Below are positions 1 to 9,190 of a DNA stretch of 64,000 nucleotides, piece after piece (position 1 is the first letter of the stretch; the number at the start of each line of letters is the position of its first letter). The DNA is from an uncultured Roseibium sp. (lineage in GTDB: Bacteria > Pseudomonadota > Alphaproteobacteria > Rhizobiales > Stappiaceae). The position numbers and the translations under genes are program-made. The notes beneath the pieces were generated by a model. That model ran no database searches. It was not told the DNA's origin and worked only from the letters and a program-made list of their open reading frames with translations. The DNA is taken from the NCBI RefSeq assembly GCF_947496995.1, contig NZ_CANMFD010000003.1:186001-250000 (forward strand). The letters run 5' to 3'.

Positions 1-693
1 GTCGGGGGCTACACGGAAACAATTCTGCGGATGATCGACGTGATCTTTTCCGCTGCCGCCCAGGCCATTCCCGAACGGGTTGTCGCCAATGCCTACGGCA
101 CCATCAATGCGCTTTCAATTGCGGGAAAACGGGCCAATGGTCAGCCCTGGGTGATGTTCAGTTTCTATGGCGGCGGCCATGGTGGATCGTCTGAAAGCGA
201 CGGCCTCAACCATGGCAACGCACCGATCTCGACCGCGACCATCCCGCCACTCGAAATCCTGGAGGCTGCCTATCCGGTCATGTTCCGGCAATGGGCCCTG
301 CGCCCGGACAGCGCGGGGGCCGGTACGCACAGCGGCGGCCTGGGCGCCACCTACGAAATCGAGCTGCTCGAGGAACAGGCCGAAGCATTCCTTTTCGGTG
401 AACGCGGACGCTTCCCTCCCAAGGGTGTGGCCGGCGGAGCAAGCGCCGCGACCAATGTGTTCAGTTACGAACAGGAAGATGGCTGGCACCAACCGCCAAT
501 GGTCTCCAAGATGCGCGGCATCAAGCTGAAGAAGGGCCAGAGGGTGCAGCTGATGACCCCGGGCGGCGGCGGCTACGGACCGCCCGACAAACGCGATCCC
601 GCAGCCGTCGCCCGCGACGTGGCGCAGGGCTATGTCAGCGTTGAAGCCGCCAACAAGATCTATGGCTCTGCCTGGCAGGAGGCGGAGCGATGA
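1..693 (+). CDS. hyuB: Hydantoinase B / oxoprolinase family subunit, C-terminal part (5' end outside window)
   Basis: The frame is open from base 1, so only the C-terminal 230 or so codons are present. The Gly-rich tail GGGGYGPPDKRDP is the usual end of HyuB-type subunits of ATP-dependent hydantoinases and 5-oxoprolinases. With HyuA such subunits open a cyclic amide ring (hydantoin, N-methylhydantoin or oxoproline) using ATP in the cytoplasm. The stop overlaps the hyuA start (ATGA), so the two are translationally coupled; B precedes A here. The substrate cannot be told from this fragment. Confidence 0.9.
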   Translation, partial: VGGYTETILRMIDVIFSAAAQAIPERVVANAYGTINALSIAGKRANGQPWVMFSFYGGGHGGSSESDGLNHGNAPISTATIPPLEILEAAYPVMFRQWALRPDSAGAGTHSGGLGATYEIELLEEQAEAFLFGERGRFPPKGVAGGASAATNVFSYEQEDGWHQPPMVSKMRGIKLKKGQRVQLMTPGGGGYGPPDKRDPAAVARDVAQGYVSVEAANKIYGSAWQEAER

Positions 694-2756
694 GCAAGAT
701 GATCGGAGTCGATGTCGGCGGCACCTTTACCGACGTTTTCGTGCTGGATGAAAGCACCGGCGCCGCCCAGGTGGCCAAGGTCCCGACCACACGGCCGGAC
801 CAGTCCGGCGGCTTTCTGGAAGGCATCGGCCGGCAGGTTGCGGATCTGGCAAGTGTCAGCGCGGTGGTTCACGGCACGACGGCCGGAACGAATGCTCTTT
901 TGGAACGCAAAGGCGCGAAGATCGGCGTAATCACCACCGAAGGCCTCAAAGACGTCCTCGAAATGCGCCGTCGCGACCGCCCGAGAACCTGGGGCCTGCG
1001 CGGCAATTTCGAACCGGTCGTATCCCGGGACCTACGGCTGGAGGTTCCCGAAAGAACCCTCGCTGACGGATCGATCCGCACCCCGGTCGATCTTGAGGCT
1101 GTACGTGCCGCCGCAACAGAGCTTCTGGACAAGGGCTGCGAGGCGGTCGCCGTCCTGTTCGCCAACGCTTACGCGAACCCGGAAAACGAGGCCCTGGCGG
1201 TCGCAGCCGTGCGTGACCTGTGGCCGAACCCGCATGTTTCCTGCTCCTCCGAAATCCTGCCTGAAATCCGCGAATATGAGCGTTTCTCGACGACGGCGCT
1301 GAACGCTTACCTGCAACCGGAAGTGAGCGGCTATCTGGACCGTCTGGACACGGCCCTGCGCAAGGGCGGTTTTGCCGGCGAGTTCATGATCGTCCAGTCC
1401 AACGGCGGGGTGATGGATACGGCCACGGCCTGCCGCCTGCCGGTCCGCACCGCCCTCAGCGGTCCTGCGGCGGGTGTGATCGCAGCCGGATACATCGCCC
1501 AGACGGCAGGCTTTCCGGACGTCATCACCGGCGACATGGGCGGCACCAGCTTCGACGTTTCCCTGATCGCCGGCGGCAACAGCGTCCTCAGCCCGCAGAC
1601 ATCGATCGATTTCGGCATGGTCGTGCGCACTCCCATGATCGAGATCACCACGATTGGTGCGGGCGGTGGCTCCATTGCCTGGGTCGACAAGGGCGGCCTC
1701 CTGAACATCGGACCGGAAAGTGCCGGATCGACACCCGGCCCGGTCGCCTATGGCCAGGGCAACACCCGTCCCACCGTGACCGACGCCAATGTCGTCCTCG
1801 GCCGCATCGATCCGGACCGCCCGATCGGTGGCAAGCTGGACCGGCTCGATGTCGAGGCGGCCGCGAAAGCCATTGATGAACATGTTGGCAAGCCCCTGGG
1901 ACTCGGCTCCCTGGAGGCGGCTGAAGCCATTCTGACGGTCGCCAATTCCCGCATGGCCGGAGCGATCCGGCTGGTCAGCATCGAGCGCGGTTTCGATCCG
2001 AAGCGGTTCGCCTTCATGCCCTTCGGCGGCGGCGGGGCCCTTCATGCGGGCGCCATGCTCAACGAAGTCGGCATCGGCCGGGCCATCGTACCGCGCTATC
2101 CAGGCGTCACCAGCGCTCTGGGCTGCGTCATTGCGGACATGCGCCAGGATTTCGTCCAGACGGTGAATGCTCTGATCTCGGCGGTCGACCCGGCATCTCT
2201 GGCGGAAATCATGCAACGCCATGTGGACGACGGCATGGCTCTGTTGGACGCCGCCGGGACCAAATTCGAGGCACGTGATACCGTGTTTGAACTCGACATG
2301 GCCTATGTCGGTCAGACCCACACCGTGGCTGTCCCGCTGCCAGTCGCAATCGACAACGGCAAGGTGGTCACGCCGTCAAGGGAAGAGATCGAAGCCGCAT
2401 TCGACACAGCGTATCACGGCACCTACGGACGGCTTTTGCCCGATGGGGTTCGCCGCCTCATGAACCTTCGCAGTTCGGTCATAGGCCGGCGCCCGAAGTT
2501 CGATCTGGCCACCCTGGCCCCGACAACCGGCGGAGACGCGGAAGAGGCCTGCACCGGCACCCGCCGCGTTCATTTCGGCGATACCTGGCACGAGACGAAG
2601 ATCTACGACCGGCTTGCCCTGCCTGTCGGTGCACGTATCGACGGGCCCGCAATTCTGGTACAGCCGGATACCACCGTGCTCATCGAGCCGGGTCTGACTG
2701 GCCGTGTCGATGACTACGGCAACACCATCATCACCCGTGTGGAGGAGAGCGCATGA
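690..2756 (+). CDS. hyuA: Hydantoinase A / N-methylhydantoinase-type ATP-binding subunit
   Basis: A 688-residue protein, full length for HyuA. The N-terminus has the acetate-kinase-like ATP-binding motif DVGGTFTDVFV (residues 8-18), then the HydA N-terminal domain, the central hydantoinase A core with GDMGGTSFDV and IGAGGGSIAW motifs, and a C-terminal beta-rich domain. With HyuB it would perform ATP-dependent ring opening of a hydantoin-like or oxoproline-like substrate. ATGA overlaps link it to hyuB upstream and to the isochorismatase-fold gene downstream, an order that recalls creatinine catabolism (N-methylhydantoinase then carbamoylsarcosine amidase). The following lyase and flavoprotein do not fit that route simply, so the substrate stays open. 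Confidence 0.9.
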   Translation: MSKMIGVDVGGTFTDVFVLDESTGAAQVAKVPTTRPDQSGGFLEGIGRQVADLASVSAVVHGTTAGTNALLERKGAKIGVITTEGLKDVLEMRRRDRPRTWGLRGNFEPVVSRDLRLEVPERTLADGSIRTPVDLEAVRAAATELLDKGCEAVAVLFANAYANPENEALAVAAVRDLWPNPHVSCSSEILPEIREYERFSTTALNAYLQPEVSGYLDRLDTALRKGGFAGEFMIVQSNGGVMDTATACRLPVRTALSGPAAGVIAAGYIAQTAGFPDVITGDMGGTSFDVSLIAGGNSVLSPQTSIDFGMVVRTPMIEITTIGAGGGSIAWVDKGGLLNIGPESAGSTPGPVAYGQGNTRPTVTDANVVLGRIDPDRPIGGKLDRLDVEAAAKAIDEHVGKPLGLGSLEAAEAILTVANSRMAGAIRLVSIERGFDPKRFAFMPFGGGGALHAGAMLNEVGIGRAIVPRYPGVTSALGCVIADMRQDFVQTVNALISAVDPASLAEIMQRHVDDGMALLDAAGTKFEARDTVFELDMAYVGQTHTVAVPLPVAIDNGKVVTPSREEIEAAFDTAYHGTYGRLLPDGVRRLMNLRSSVIGRRPKFDLATLAPTTGGDAEEACTGTRRVHFGDTWHETKIYDRLALPVGARIDGPAILVQPDTTVLIEPGLTGRVDDYGNTIITRVEESA

Positions 2757-3358
2757 CAGAGACCCTCGATCCCTCCCGGACCGCTCTGCTGACCATCGAT
2801 CTGCAGAACGATTTCCTGCATCCCGAAGGGGCCTATGGCCGCGCCGGACAAACCGCTGAGAGCATCACCGCCCTGCCCGCTCGCATCCGGCCGGTCGTGG
2901 ACGCTCTGAGGGCGCGCCGGGGAACCTTCGTATCCGCGCAGTTCACCCTCGTGCCCGGACCGGGCGGCGAACCGCTGATCGCGCAACACCTGAAGAAACT
3001 GCGCCCTTTCCTCGGCAAGGGCGACTTCGCGCCCGGTGCGTTCGGCCACTCCCTGGTGGATGCCCTGGCACCGGCCGACTATGTGGTCGAAAAGGTCGCC
3101 TATTCGGCCTTCTACCAGACGCGTCTGGAATACATCCTGAAAGCCCTCGGGATCGACACGCTGATCATCGGCGGGATCGTCACCAACGGAGGTGTCGCGT
3201 CGACTGTGCGCGATGCGCATCTTCGCAACATTCACACCATCCTCCTCAGCGACGGATGCGCCGCCTTCAAGCAGGATGTCCATGAGGCAACGCTTGTTTC
3301 CCTCGGGTCCGTCACCGACGTCATGACCTGCGCCCAGGCAGTGGAGATGCTCTCATGA
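2753..3358 (+). CDS. Isochorismatase-fold (cysteine hydrolase family) protein lacking the nucleophilic Cys
   Basis: A 201-residue member of the family that includes nicotinamidase, RutB and N-carbamoylsarcosine amidase. The triad Asp (D16 in LLTIDLQNDF) and Lys (K114 in VVEKVAYSAF) are present. The conserved segment that normally reads TNxCVxxTxRDA reads TNGGVASTVRDA, so position 147 is Gly (codon GGT at 3191-3193) where the nucleophilic Cys is expected. Family knowledge says this Cys forms the thioester intermediate, so ordinary amidase chemistry is doubtful. ATGA overlaps on both sides show it is an integral operon member with an intact frame, arguing against random decay. It may bind rather than hydrolyse, or use other chemistry. 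Confidence 0.85.
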   Translation: MTETLDPSRTALLTIDLQNDFLHPEGAYGRAGQTAESITALPARIRPVVDALRARRGTFVSAQFTLVPGPGGEPLIAQHLKKLRPFLGKGDFAPGAFGHSLVDALAPADYVVEKVAYSAFYQTRLEYILKALGIDTLIIGGIVTNGGVASTVRDAHLRNIHTILLSDGCAAFKQDVHEATLVSLGSVTDVMTCAQAVEMLS

Positions 3359-4221
3359 GTCTCAAACGCCGACTTCACCAGGATCGGATTCTGACCGCCC
3401 CCGGTGTCTATGACGGCCTGACCGCCGCGATTGCCGCGGAAGCCGGTTTCGAGGCGCTCTACCTGTCGGGCGCCGCAGTCGCCTATACCCGGCTCGGGCG
3501 GCCGGACATCGGCCTGACCTCCGTCACGGAAATGGCTGACACGATGGCCCTGATCCGCGACCGGGTCGACCTGCCGGTCATCATCGATGCCGATACCGGC
3601 TTCGGCAATGCGCTGAATGCGCAGCGCACCATGCGCCTTTATGAACGCGCCGGCGCCAACGCCCTGCAGATCGAGGACCAGACCTCCCCCAAGAGATGCG
3701 GGCACCTGGCGGACAAGTCCCTGATCTCCACTGAAGAAATGGCCGGGAAAATCGCGGCCATGGCCGATGCGCGCGCCAGCGAAGAAACCCTGATCATTGC
3801 CCGCACCGACGCAATCGCGGTCGAAGGCTTCGAGGCCGCGATCGAACGGGCCGAACGCTATGTGGAGGCAGGAGCCGACGCGCTCTTCATCGAAGCACCG
3901 CGATCCGGCGCGGAACTGGCGCAGGTCGCCACCCGCTTCGCGAAGCGGATACCGCTTCTTGCCAATATGGTCGAAGGCGGCAGCACGCCGATCTCCTCCG
4001 CCCAGGACCTTGAGGCTGCCGGCTTTTCGATCGTCATTTTCCCCGGAGGGATCGTGAGGGCCCTGGCACGCACCGCGGTCGCCTATTACGAGAGCCTGCA
4101 CCAGCATGGCTCCAACCGCCCGTTCTCCGATCGGATGTTCGATTTTACCGGTTTGAACGGCCTGATCGGCACGGACAAGATGCTGGAAACAGGCAAGCGC
4201 TATGACGGCTCCGGAGACTGA
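3355..4221 (+). CDS. Isocitrate lyase/PEP mutase superfamily lyase (oxaloacetate decarboxylase / methylisocitrate lyase-like)
   Basis: A 288-residue TIM-barrel enzyme. The Mg-binding segment VIIDADTGFG (75-84) and the active-site loop KRCGH (113-117, with the Cys used by C-C lyases of the family) are intact. Members cleave or decarboxylate 2-hydroxy- or 2-oxo-dicarboxylates: methylisocitrate, dimethylmalate, oxaloacetate. The Cys in KRCGH favours a lyase over a phosphonate mutase. The start overlaps the preceding stop (ATGA), and the gene's own 3' end overlaps the flavoprotein gene by 20 bases. It probably acts on the carbon skeleton released by the hydantoinase-type steps; the exact substrate is unknown. 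Confidence 0.85.
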   Translation: MSLKRRLHQDRILTAPGVYDGLTAAIAAEAGFEALYLSGAAVAYTRLGRPDIGLTSVTEMADTMALIRDRVDLPVIIDADTGFGNALNAQRTMRLYERAGANALQIEDQTSPKRCGHLADKSLISTEEMAGKIAAMADARASEETLIIARTDAIAVEGFEAAIERAERYVEAGADALFIEAPRSGAELAQVATRFAKRIPLLANMVEGGSTPISSAQDLEAAGFSIVIFPGGIVRALARTAVAYYESLHQHGSNRPFSDRMFDFTGLNGLIGTDKMLETGKRYDGSGD

Positions 4222-5575
4222 CCCCGCCGTCCTGCCGCCGCAGGAAACGGATTTCGACGTCGAAACGCTGATCATCGGCGCCGGGGCCTGCGGCATGGTC
4301 GCGGCCCTTGCTGCGCGTGAAGCCGGTCAGGAGGTTCTGGTTCTGGAAGCCGATGCAACTGCCTCCGGCTCCACCGCGCTTTCCGCCGGCCTGATCCCGG
4401 CCGCCGGCACCCGCTTTCAATCGGAAGCCGGCATAAGCGACACGCCGGAACACTTCGCGCAAGACATTCAGGCCAAGGCCAAGGGCGAGAACGACCAGGC
4501 GCTTGTCGATGCGCTGGCGCAAGGGTCGGCCCCTGCCATCGAGTGGCTGGCGGAGCGATACGGCCTGCCTTTTTCCGTTGTTTCCGATTTCGACTATCCG
4601 GGACATTCCCGCCGCCGCATGCACGGCCTGCCGACCCGGTCCGGTCAGGAGCTCGTGGACCGTTTGCGCAGCGCCTGCGAAAGCCGGGAGATAGACATCA
4701 TCTGCAATCGGCGCGTCAGGACACTTCTTGCCGATGGCCGCCAGATCACCGGCGTCATCGCCACGCGCGGCGACGGCGGCCAGGAGCGCATCGGCTGCAA
4801 GCGCCTGATCCTCGCCTGCAACGGCTTTGGCGGAAACCGCAAGCTCGTGCGGGACCACATGCCAGAAATCGCCGAGGCCCTCTGGTTCGGCCACGAAGGC
4901 AACCGGGGCGAGGTTCTGGGCTGGGCGTCGCAATTGGGCGCTGCCACCCGGCATCTCGGGGCCTATCAGGGCCATGGCAATGTCGCCCATCCGAACGGCA
5001 TCCTGATCACCTGGGCCGTGATCACCGAAGGCGGTGTTCAGGTCAACACGAACGCGCGGCGGTTCTGGAACGAAAGCCTGGGATACTCCGAAGCCGCACG
5101 CCAGGTGCTGGCCCAGCCGGGCGGCATCGCCTGGACGATCTTCGACGGCCGCATCGCCGACATCGCCCGCCAGTTCGCTGACTTCAAGGACGCCGAAGCC
5201 CAGGGTGCCATCAGGCAGGCCGAGACGATTGCCGAACTGGCCAGGGCCTGCAGCCTCGACCCGGATACGCTGGAGGCAACTCTGACCTCTCTTCCAAATG
5301 AGGCACCGGACGCATTCGGCCGCCACTTCACCGGCCCACCCCTGACGCCGCCCTATTGCGCAGTGAAGGTCACCGGCGCCCTGTTTCACACCCAGGGCGG
5401 CCTGGACGTTGCTCCCAACGGCCAGGTGCGTGGCACAGACGGCGCTTTGTTCCCGAACCTCTTCGCCGCCGGAGGCGCAGCTTGCGGCGTATCGGGCAGC
5501 GCCGACAGCGGCTACCTCTCCGGCAACGGCCTCCTCAGCGCGGTCGTTCTGGGACGTGCCGCGGGCGTGGGTTAG
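4202..5575 (+). CDS. FAD-binding oxidoreductase of the fumarate reductase/ketosteroid dehydrogenase type
   Basis: 457 residues. The N-terminal Rossmann motif GAGACG (26-31), with an acidic residue (E49) ending strand 2, binds FAD; an STALSAGLIPAAG segment follows, typical of soluble fumarate-reductase-like flavoproteins. The C-terminal GGAACGVSGS and GYLSGNGLLSAVVLGR segments close the FAD domain. There is no signal peptide, so it is cytoplasmic. The start lies 20 bases inside the preceding gene, so it is probably the last gene of the operon that begins with hyuBA. It likely dehydrogenates or reduces an activated C-C or C-N bond in the same pathway. The substrate is not predictable. Confidence 0.85.
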   Translation: MTAPETDPAVLPPQETDFDVETLIIGAGACGMVAALAAREAGQEVLVLEADATASGSTALSAGLIPAAGTRFQSEAGISDTPEHFAQDIQAKAKGENDQALVDALAQGSAPAIEWLAERYGLPFSVVSDFDYPGHSRRRMHGLPTRSGQELVDRLRSACESREIDIICNRRVRTLLADGRQITGVIATRGDGGQERIGCKRLILACNGFGGNRKLVRDHMPEIAEALWFGHEGNRGEVLGWASQLGAATRHLGAYQGHGNVAHPNGILITWAVITEGGVQVNTNARRFWNESLGYSEAARQVLAQPGGIAWTIFDGRIADIARQFADFKDAEAQGAIRQAETIAELARACSLDPDTLEATLTSLPNEAPDAFGRHFTGPPLTPPYCAVKVTGALFHTQGGLDVAPNGQVRGTDGALFPNLFAAGGAACGVSGSADSGYLSGNGLLSAVVLGRAAGVG

Positions 5576-5702
5576 GTGTCGGTTCAATTTGAACGCAACA
5601 GGATCCGATAAGCCCGCTAGATTGCGGACATAGGTAACTTTTCCTTGATTGTTCCCAACGATAATTGCCCGGTTCCTGTCATCGGCGTCCGGACCCGGTC
5701 CT

Positions 5703-6689
5703 ATGAATGTCATCGAACTAACGTACAATTACGTCTTGACGGCTTTCACCAGTCTGCTGAGCACATTCGTCACGCCGAGCAGCTTTCTCAGTGCCGGCCC
5801 GCTGATTGTTGCTTTTCTGATCGCGTTTGCCGTTGTTTACGTGCGTATGGCCTTGCGGGCAGGCAGTTGGTTCGTAAACCCCGTGAAAATGCTGCGGATG
5901 CTGTTCCCGAAACGGATCTTTTTCCACCATTCCGCCCGGATGGATTACCTTGTCCTTCTGATCAACAACGGATTTTTGTTCTTCCTGACTCTATCTCTGG
6001 TGCTGACGCCGGCTTTCATAGCGGAAACAATATTCTGGGCGGGAAATGAATTCGGCGGGATATCCGCGACGGGTGAGACAACCTTGCTGCACCGGATCGC
6101 CTTTACGATAGTCCTCGTCCTCGCCTGGGATTTCGGTGCGACCTACGCCCACTATCTGAAACACAAGGTTCCGCTGTTGTGGGAGTTTCACAAGGTCCAT
6201 CACAGCGCGGAAGTCTTGACTCCCGTCACGGCCTTGCGCCGTCACCCGGTCGACATGCTCGTCGGCAGTCTGGTGACGACACTGTCTCTTGGTGTTGCCA
6301 CGGGGCTCTGGTTCGTAACCGTAGGCAAGGGAACAGAAGCCATCACGATTTTCGGCGCCTGGGCGGGCATCTACATCTGGCGTCTGCTCGGTTACAATTT
6401 GCGCCATTCGCACATCTGGATTTCCTACGGCGATTTCTGGAACAGGGTATTTATTTCGCCGGCACAGCACCAGATTCATCACAGCACGGAAGAGATGCAT
6501 TACGACAAGAACTTCGGGCACATTTTTTCATTCTGGGACGCCATGTTCGGGACGCTTTATCTGCCGCGGCACGAAGAGCGCGTCCGCTTCGGCATCGACG
6601 AGAATGAAATGGAGGATTTCCGGTCCCTGGGCGGCGTCTACCTCTCTCCGATCCGCAAGTCGCTGACCTATTTCAGTTCAAACCGGTAA
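5703..6689 (+). CDS. Sterol desaturase / fatty acid hydroxylase family membrane protein
   Basis: An integral membrane di-iron enzyme of about 328 residues. Several N-terminal hydrophobic segments are followed by the histidine clusters HKVHHS, HSHIW and QIHHSTEEMHY, the metal ligands of the fatty acid hydroxylase superfamily. I chose ATG 5703 because the residues it starts (MNVIELTYNYVL) lead directly into the first membrane helix; an in-frame TTG at 5649 would add 18 residues. The family hydroxylates or desaturates lipid chains (sterols, ornithine lipids, carotenoids, ether lipids). It is followed closely by an O-acyltransferase pair, so an envelope-lipid or glycan modification is likely. Confidence 0.8.
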   Translation: MNVIELTYNYVLTAFTSLLSTFVTPSSFLSAGPLIVAFLIAFAVVYVRMALRAGSWFVNPVKMLRMLFPKRIFFHHSARMDYLVLLINNGFLFFLTLSLVLTPAFIAETIFWAGNEFGGISATGETTLLHRIAFTIVLVLAWDFGATYAHYLKHKVPLLWEFHKVHHSAEVLTPVTALRRHPVDMLVGSLVTTLSLGVATGLWFVTVGKGTEAITIFGAWAGIYIWRLLGYNLRHSHIWISYGDFWNRVFISPAQHQIHHSTEEMHYDKNFGHIFSFWDAMFGTLYLPRHEERVRFGIDENEMEDFRSLGGVYLSPIRKSLTYFSSNR

Positions 6690-6710
6690 CGCCCGGATGC
6701 CGGTTCCCCC

Positions 6711-8135
6711 TTGCTATTCAGCTCTCTAACCTTTCTGGCAGGGTTCCTGCCGATCGTGCTCGCCGGGACCTTCCTGCTGCGCCGCTTCGCGGGCACAGGC
6801 ACGATATTGCTGTTCCTGCTGGTTTCATCACTTGTCTTCTATTCCTGGATGTTCCCGGCCTATCTCTTTCTGCTGATCGGGTCGGTCCTGGTGAATTACC
6901 TTCTTGCCTGCAAGCTGTCCTCGCACCCGGGCAAGCCCCTGCTCTGGCTCGGCATCGGCCTGAATCTCGGCTTGCTCGGCTGGTTCAAATACGCCCTTTT
7001 CTTTACGGAAACGCTCACCGTCCTGACGGGCCATCCGTTCAACCTGCCGGATATCCTGCTGCCGCTTGCCATTTCCTTTTTCACCTTTCAGCAGATCGCT
7101 TATCTGGTTGACGTGTTCCAGGGTAAGACCCGCCCGGGAAATGTGCTGGAATACGCCTTCTTCATCTGCTTTTTTCCGCAGCTTATCGCCGGACCGATCG
7201 TCCACCACAAACAGATCATTCCACAATTGCAAATGCCGGCTTTTGCAAGGTTCCACAGCCAGGACCTTCTTGCAGGCACGCTTCTGTTCGCGCTAGGTCT
7301 GGCCAAGAAAGTGTTGCTGGCCGATTCCTTCCGTCATGGCGCGGATCGTCTTTTTGACGTCGATGCTCTGGGGCTCGAACCCAGTTTCGCCGAGGCCTGG
7401 CTGGGCATGGTCTGCTACAGTTTCCAGATATACTTCGATTTTTCCGGCTATTCGGACATGGCGGTCGGATTGGGCAGGATGTTCGGGATACGCCTTCCGA
7501 TAAACTTCTTCTCACCGTACAAGGCGAGCAGCATCATCGATTTCTGGCGCCGCTGGAATATCACCCTGTCGCAGTTCCTCAGAGACTACCTCTATATTCC
7601 GCTCGGCGGAAACCGACACGGCCGCGTTATGCGATACGTCAATCTGTTCATCGTGATGCTGCTGGGAGGTCTCTGGCATGGCGGTAGCTGGACATTCGTC
7701 GTCTGGGGCGGCCTGCATGGCCTTTACCTTTGTGTGAATCATGCATGGCGCAACTATACAAGGCTGCCTCTACCACACCCGGTCGCGGTATCGGTGACCT
7801 TCCTTGCTGTCCTGATTGCCTGGGTCTTCTTTCGCGCCGATAGTTTCTCCAGCGCCTCCGACATCCTTGCGGTCATGACCGGTTTCGGAACGATGCCTGC
7901 GATAAGCTTTCCCGTTTTCAGGGACTTCTTCTGGATCGTGCCTTATCTGCTGGCCGGCGCTGCCATCGTCTGGCTCGTACCCAATTCGATTGAACTGGTC
8001 TCGAGACTGGAGAGCAACCGGATGACGTGGCTGCAGTCCCGGGCGTTCACGATTTCGGCAGCAATTCTTGCGATGCTCTCCGTGTTCAGCGTCTATTCAA
8101 AGGGGACTTATGAATTCCTCTATTTCCAGTTCTGA
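6711..8135 (+). CDS. MBOAT-family O-acyltransferase (AlgI-like)
   Basis: 474 residues with about ten hydrophobic segments. The N-terminus MLFSSLTFLAGFLPIVL matches the usual AlgI/DltB-type beginning, which supports the TTG start at 6711 just 21 bases after the preceding stop. FSGYSDMAVGLGRMFGI and the catalytic-His segment GGLWHGGSWTFVVWGG are the hallmark MBOAT motifs. AlgI-type proteins move acyl (usually acetyl) groups across the inner membrane for transfer to exopolysaccharides or other envelope polymers by a periplasmic SGNH partner. The next gene is such a candidate partner and overlaps this one by 26 bases. No alginate biosynthesis genes are nearby, so the acceptor polymer is unknown. 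Confidence 0.9.
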   Translation: MLFSSLTFLAGFLPIVLAGTFLLRRFAGTGTILLFLLVSSLVFYSWMFPAYLFLLIGSVLVNYLLACKLSSHPGKPLLWLGIGLNLGLLGWFKYALFFTETLTVLTGHPFNLPDILLPLAISFFTFQQIAYLVDVFQGKTRPGNVLEYAFFICFFPQLIAGPIVHHKQIIPQLQMPAFARFHSQDLLAGTLLFALGLAKKVLLADSFRHGADRLFDVDALGLEPSFAEAWLGMVCYSFQIYFDFSGYSDMAVGLGRMFGIRLPINFFSPYKASSIIDFWRRWNITLSQFLRDYLYIPLGGNRHGRVMRYVNLFIVMLLGGLWHGGSWTFVVWGGLHGLYLCVNHAWRNYTRLPLPHPVAVSVTFLAVLIAWVFFRADSFSSASDILAVMTGFGTMPAISFPVFRDFFWIVPYLLAGAAIVWLVPNSIELVSRLESNRMTWLQSRAFTISAAILAMLSVFSVYSKGTYEFLYFQF

Positions 8136-9081
8136 TGCCCGCACATCTCTGGCGGTGTTCGTCACTGTGTTCTTCTGCGGGGTGCTGTTGCTTGCTGTTG
8201 CCAGCGAATGGCTGCTGCGCCGGGAAGTTCTGCCGCAAGACGATTTCTCGGCGCATAAGCGGCTGTTCCAGAACGCTGAACAACGCAACGCCTCATTCGG
8301 CGACAGTCACGTCGCCAGAGGACTTGTTCCCGAGACCGGCGCGGTAAATCTCGCATATCCGTCCGAGGGCATTGCCCATATCGCTCTGAAGGTACGTGCC
8401 TATTTCGCTGAAAAGGCACCGGGCACCGTCATCCTTCCCGCCGACCCTCATCTGTTGTCTTCCTACCGTCTCGCGAACCGGCCGAACCCCGATTATCTTG
8501 AGGAGTTGAACAGCCCTGCTGATCCGTCATGGGACAAACTGCTCATCCTGGATCCGCGTTACCGCAGCAGGCTGGCCCAGCTTTGGTTGCGTTATCTGCT
8601 TTCTGGGGGCGAACTGGTTTCGAAGGTCGAAATCCTGCCGAATGGCGCAATGTTGTCACCTGGAGATCTGTCCGCACCAGACAGCGCTTGGCGGGCCTAC
8701 GCGAGCCGCGACCGCGTCAGGCTACACCGGACCGGGGCACGCAAGCAGGTCGAAGCGGAAAAGCAGCTCTTCAGCCGGTTGCTGGACGACCTTGCCGAAA
8801 AGGGAGCGCGAATCTGCCTCGTCACCTTTCCCCTTTCTCCCGATTACAGGAACGCCATGAAGGCGACCTATTCAGATCAGGAACGATCGGACTGGCACAA
8901 GAGCCTCGCTTTTTTTGAGGCCGAAGCACGGCGCGTGGGCGGGCGCCACGTGGACCTGCACGCAGCGGTGCAGGATCGGTCTCTCTTCCGGGACGTGGAC
9001 CACCTCAATTCACATGGTGCTCTCATCTACTCGGAGGAAATCAACCGTCGTTGCGCGGAAATTCCAGCGACAGGCTCATAA
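8110..9081 (+). CDS. Membrane-anchored SGNH/GDSL-like (AlgJ/AlgX-type) putative O-acetyltransferase partner
   Basis: A 323-residue protein starting at ATG 8110 inside the end of the MBOAT gene. A single N-terminal hydrophobic helix (about residues 13-34) followed by RR suggests a signal anchor with the body in the periplasm. Motif GDSH (64-67) resembles block I of SGNH-fold hydrolases and acetyltransferases, and DVDHLNSHG near the C-terminus supplies the D-x-x-H catalytic pair. By analogy with AlgJ/AlgX and other MBOAT partners, it would transfer or remove acyl groups on a surface glycan or lipid. The overlap with the acyltransferase indicates translational coupling. Confidence 0.7.
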   Translation: MNSSISSSDARTSLAVFVTVFFCGVLLLAVASEWLLRREVLPQDDFSAHKRLFQNAEQRNASFGDSHVARGLVPETGAVNLAYPSEGIAHIALKVRAYFAEKAPGTVILPADPHLLSSYRLANRPNPDYLEELNSPADPSWDKLLILDPRYRSRLAQLWLRYLLSGGELVSKVEILPNGAMLSPGDLSAPDSAWRAYASRDRVRLHRTGARKQVEAEKQLFSRLLDDLAEKGARICLVTFPLSPDYRNAMKATYSDQERSDWHKSLAFFEAEARRVGGRHVDLHAAVQDRSLFRDVDHLNSHGALIYSEEINRRCAEIPATGS

Positions 9082-9190
9082 GCAGGATGAACCAACTGTT
9101 TTATGCCAACGGCGATTGACGGAAACCTCTTTGAATAGCGGATAGATGCTGTCGTCAGCCTTCACTTTGCAACACCGCATGCAATTGGCC

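Noticed and set aside
4145..5728. Minus-strand open frame of 527 codons
   Set aside because: Antisense to the FAD oxidoreductase gene and without recognisable motifs.
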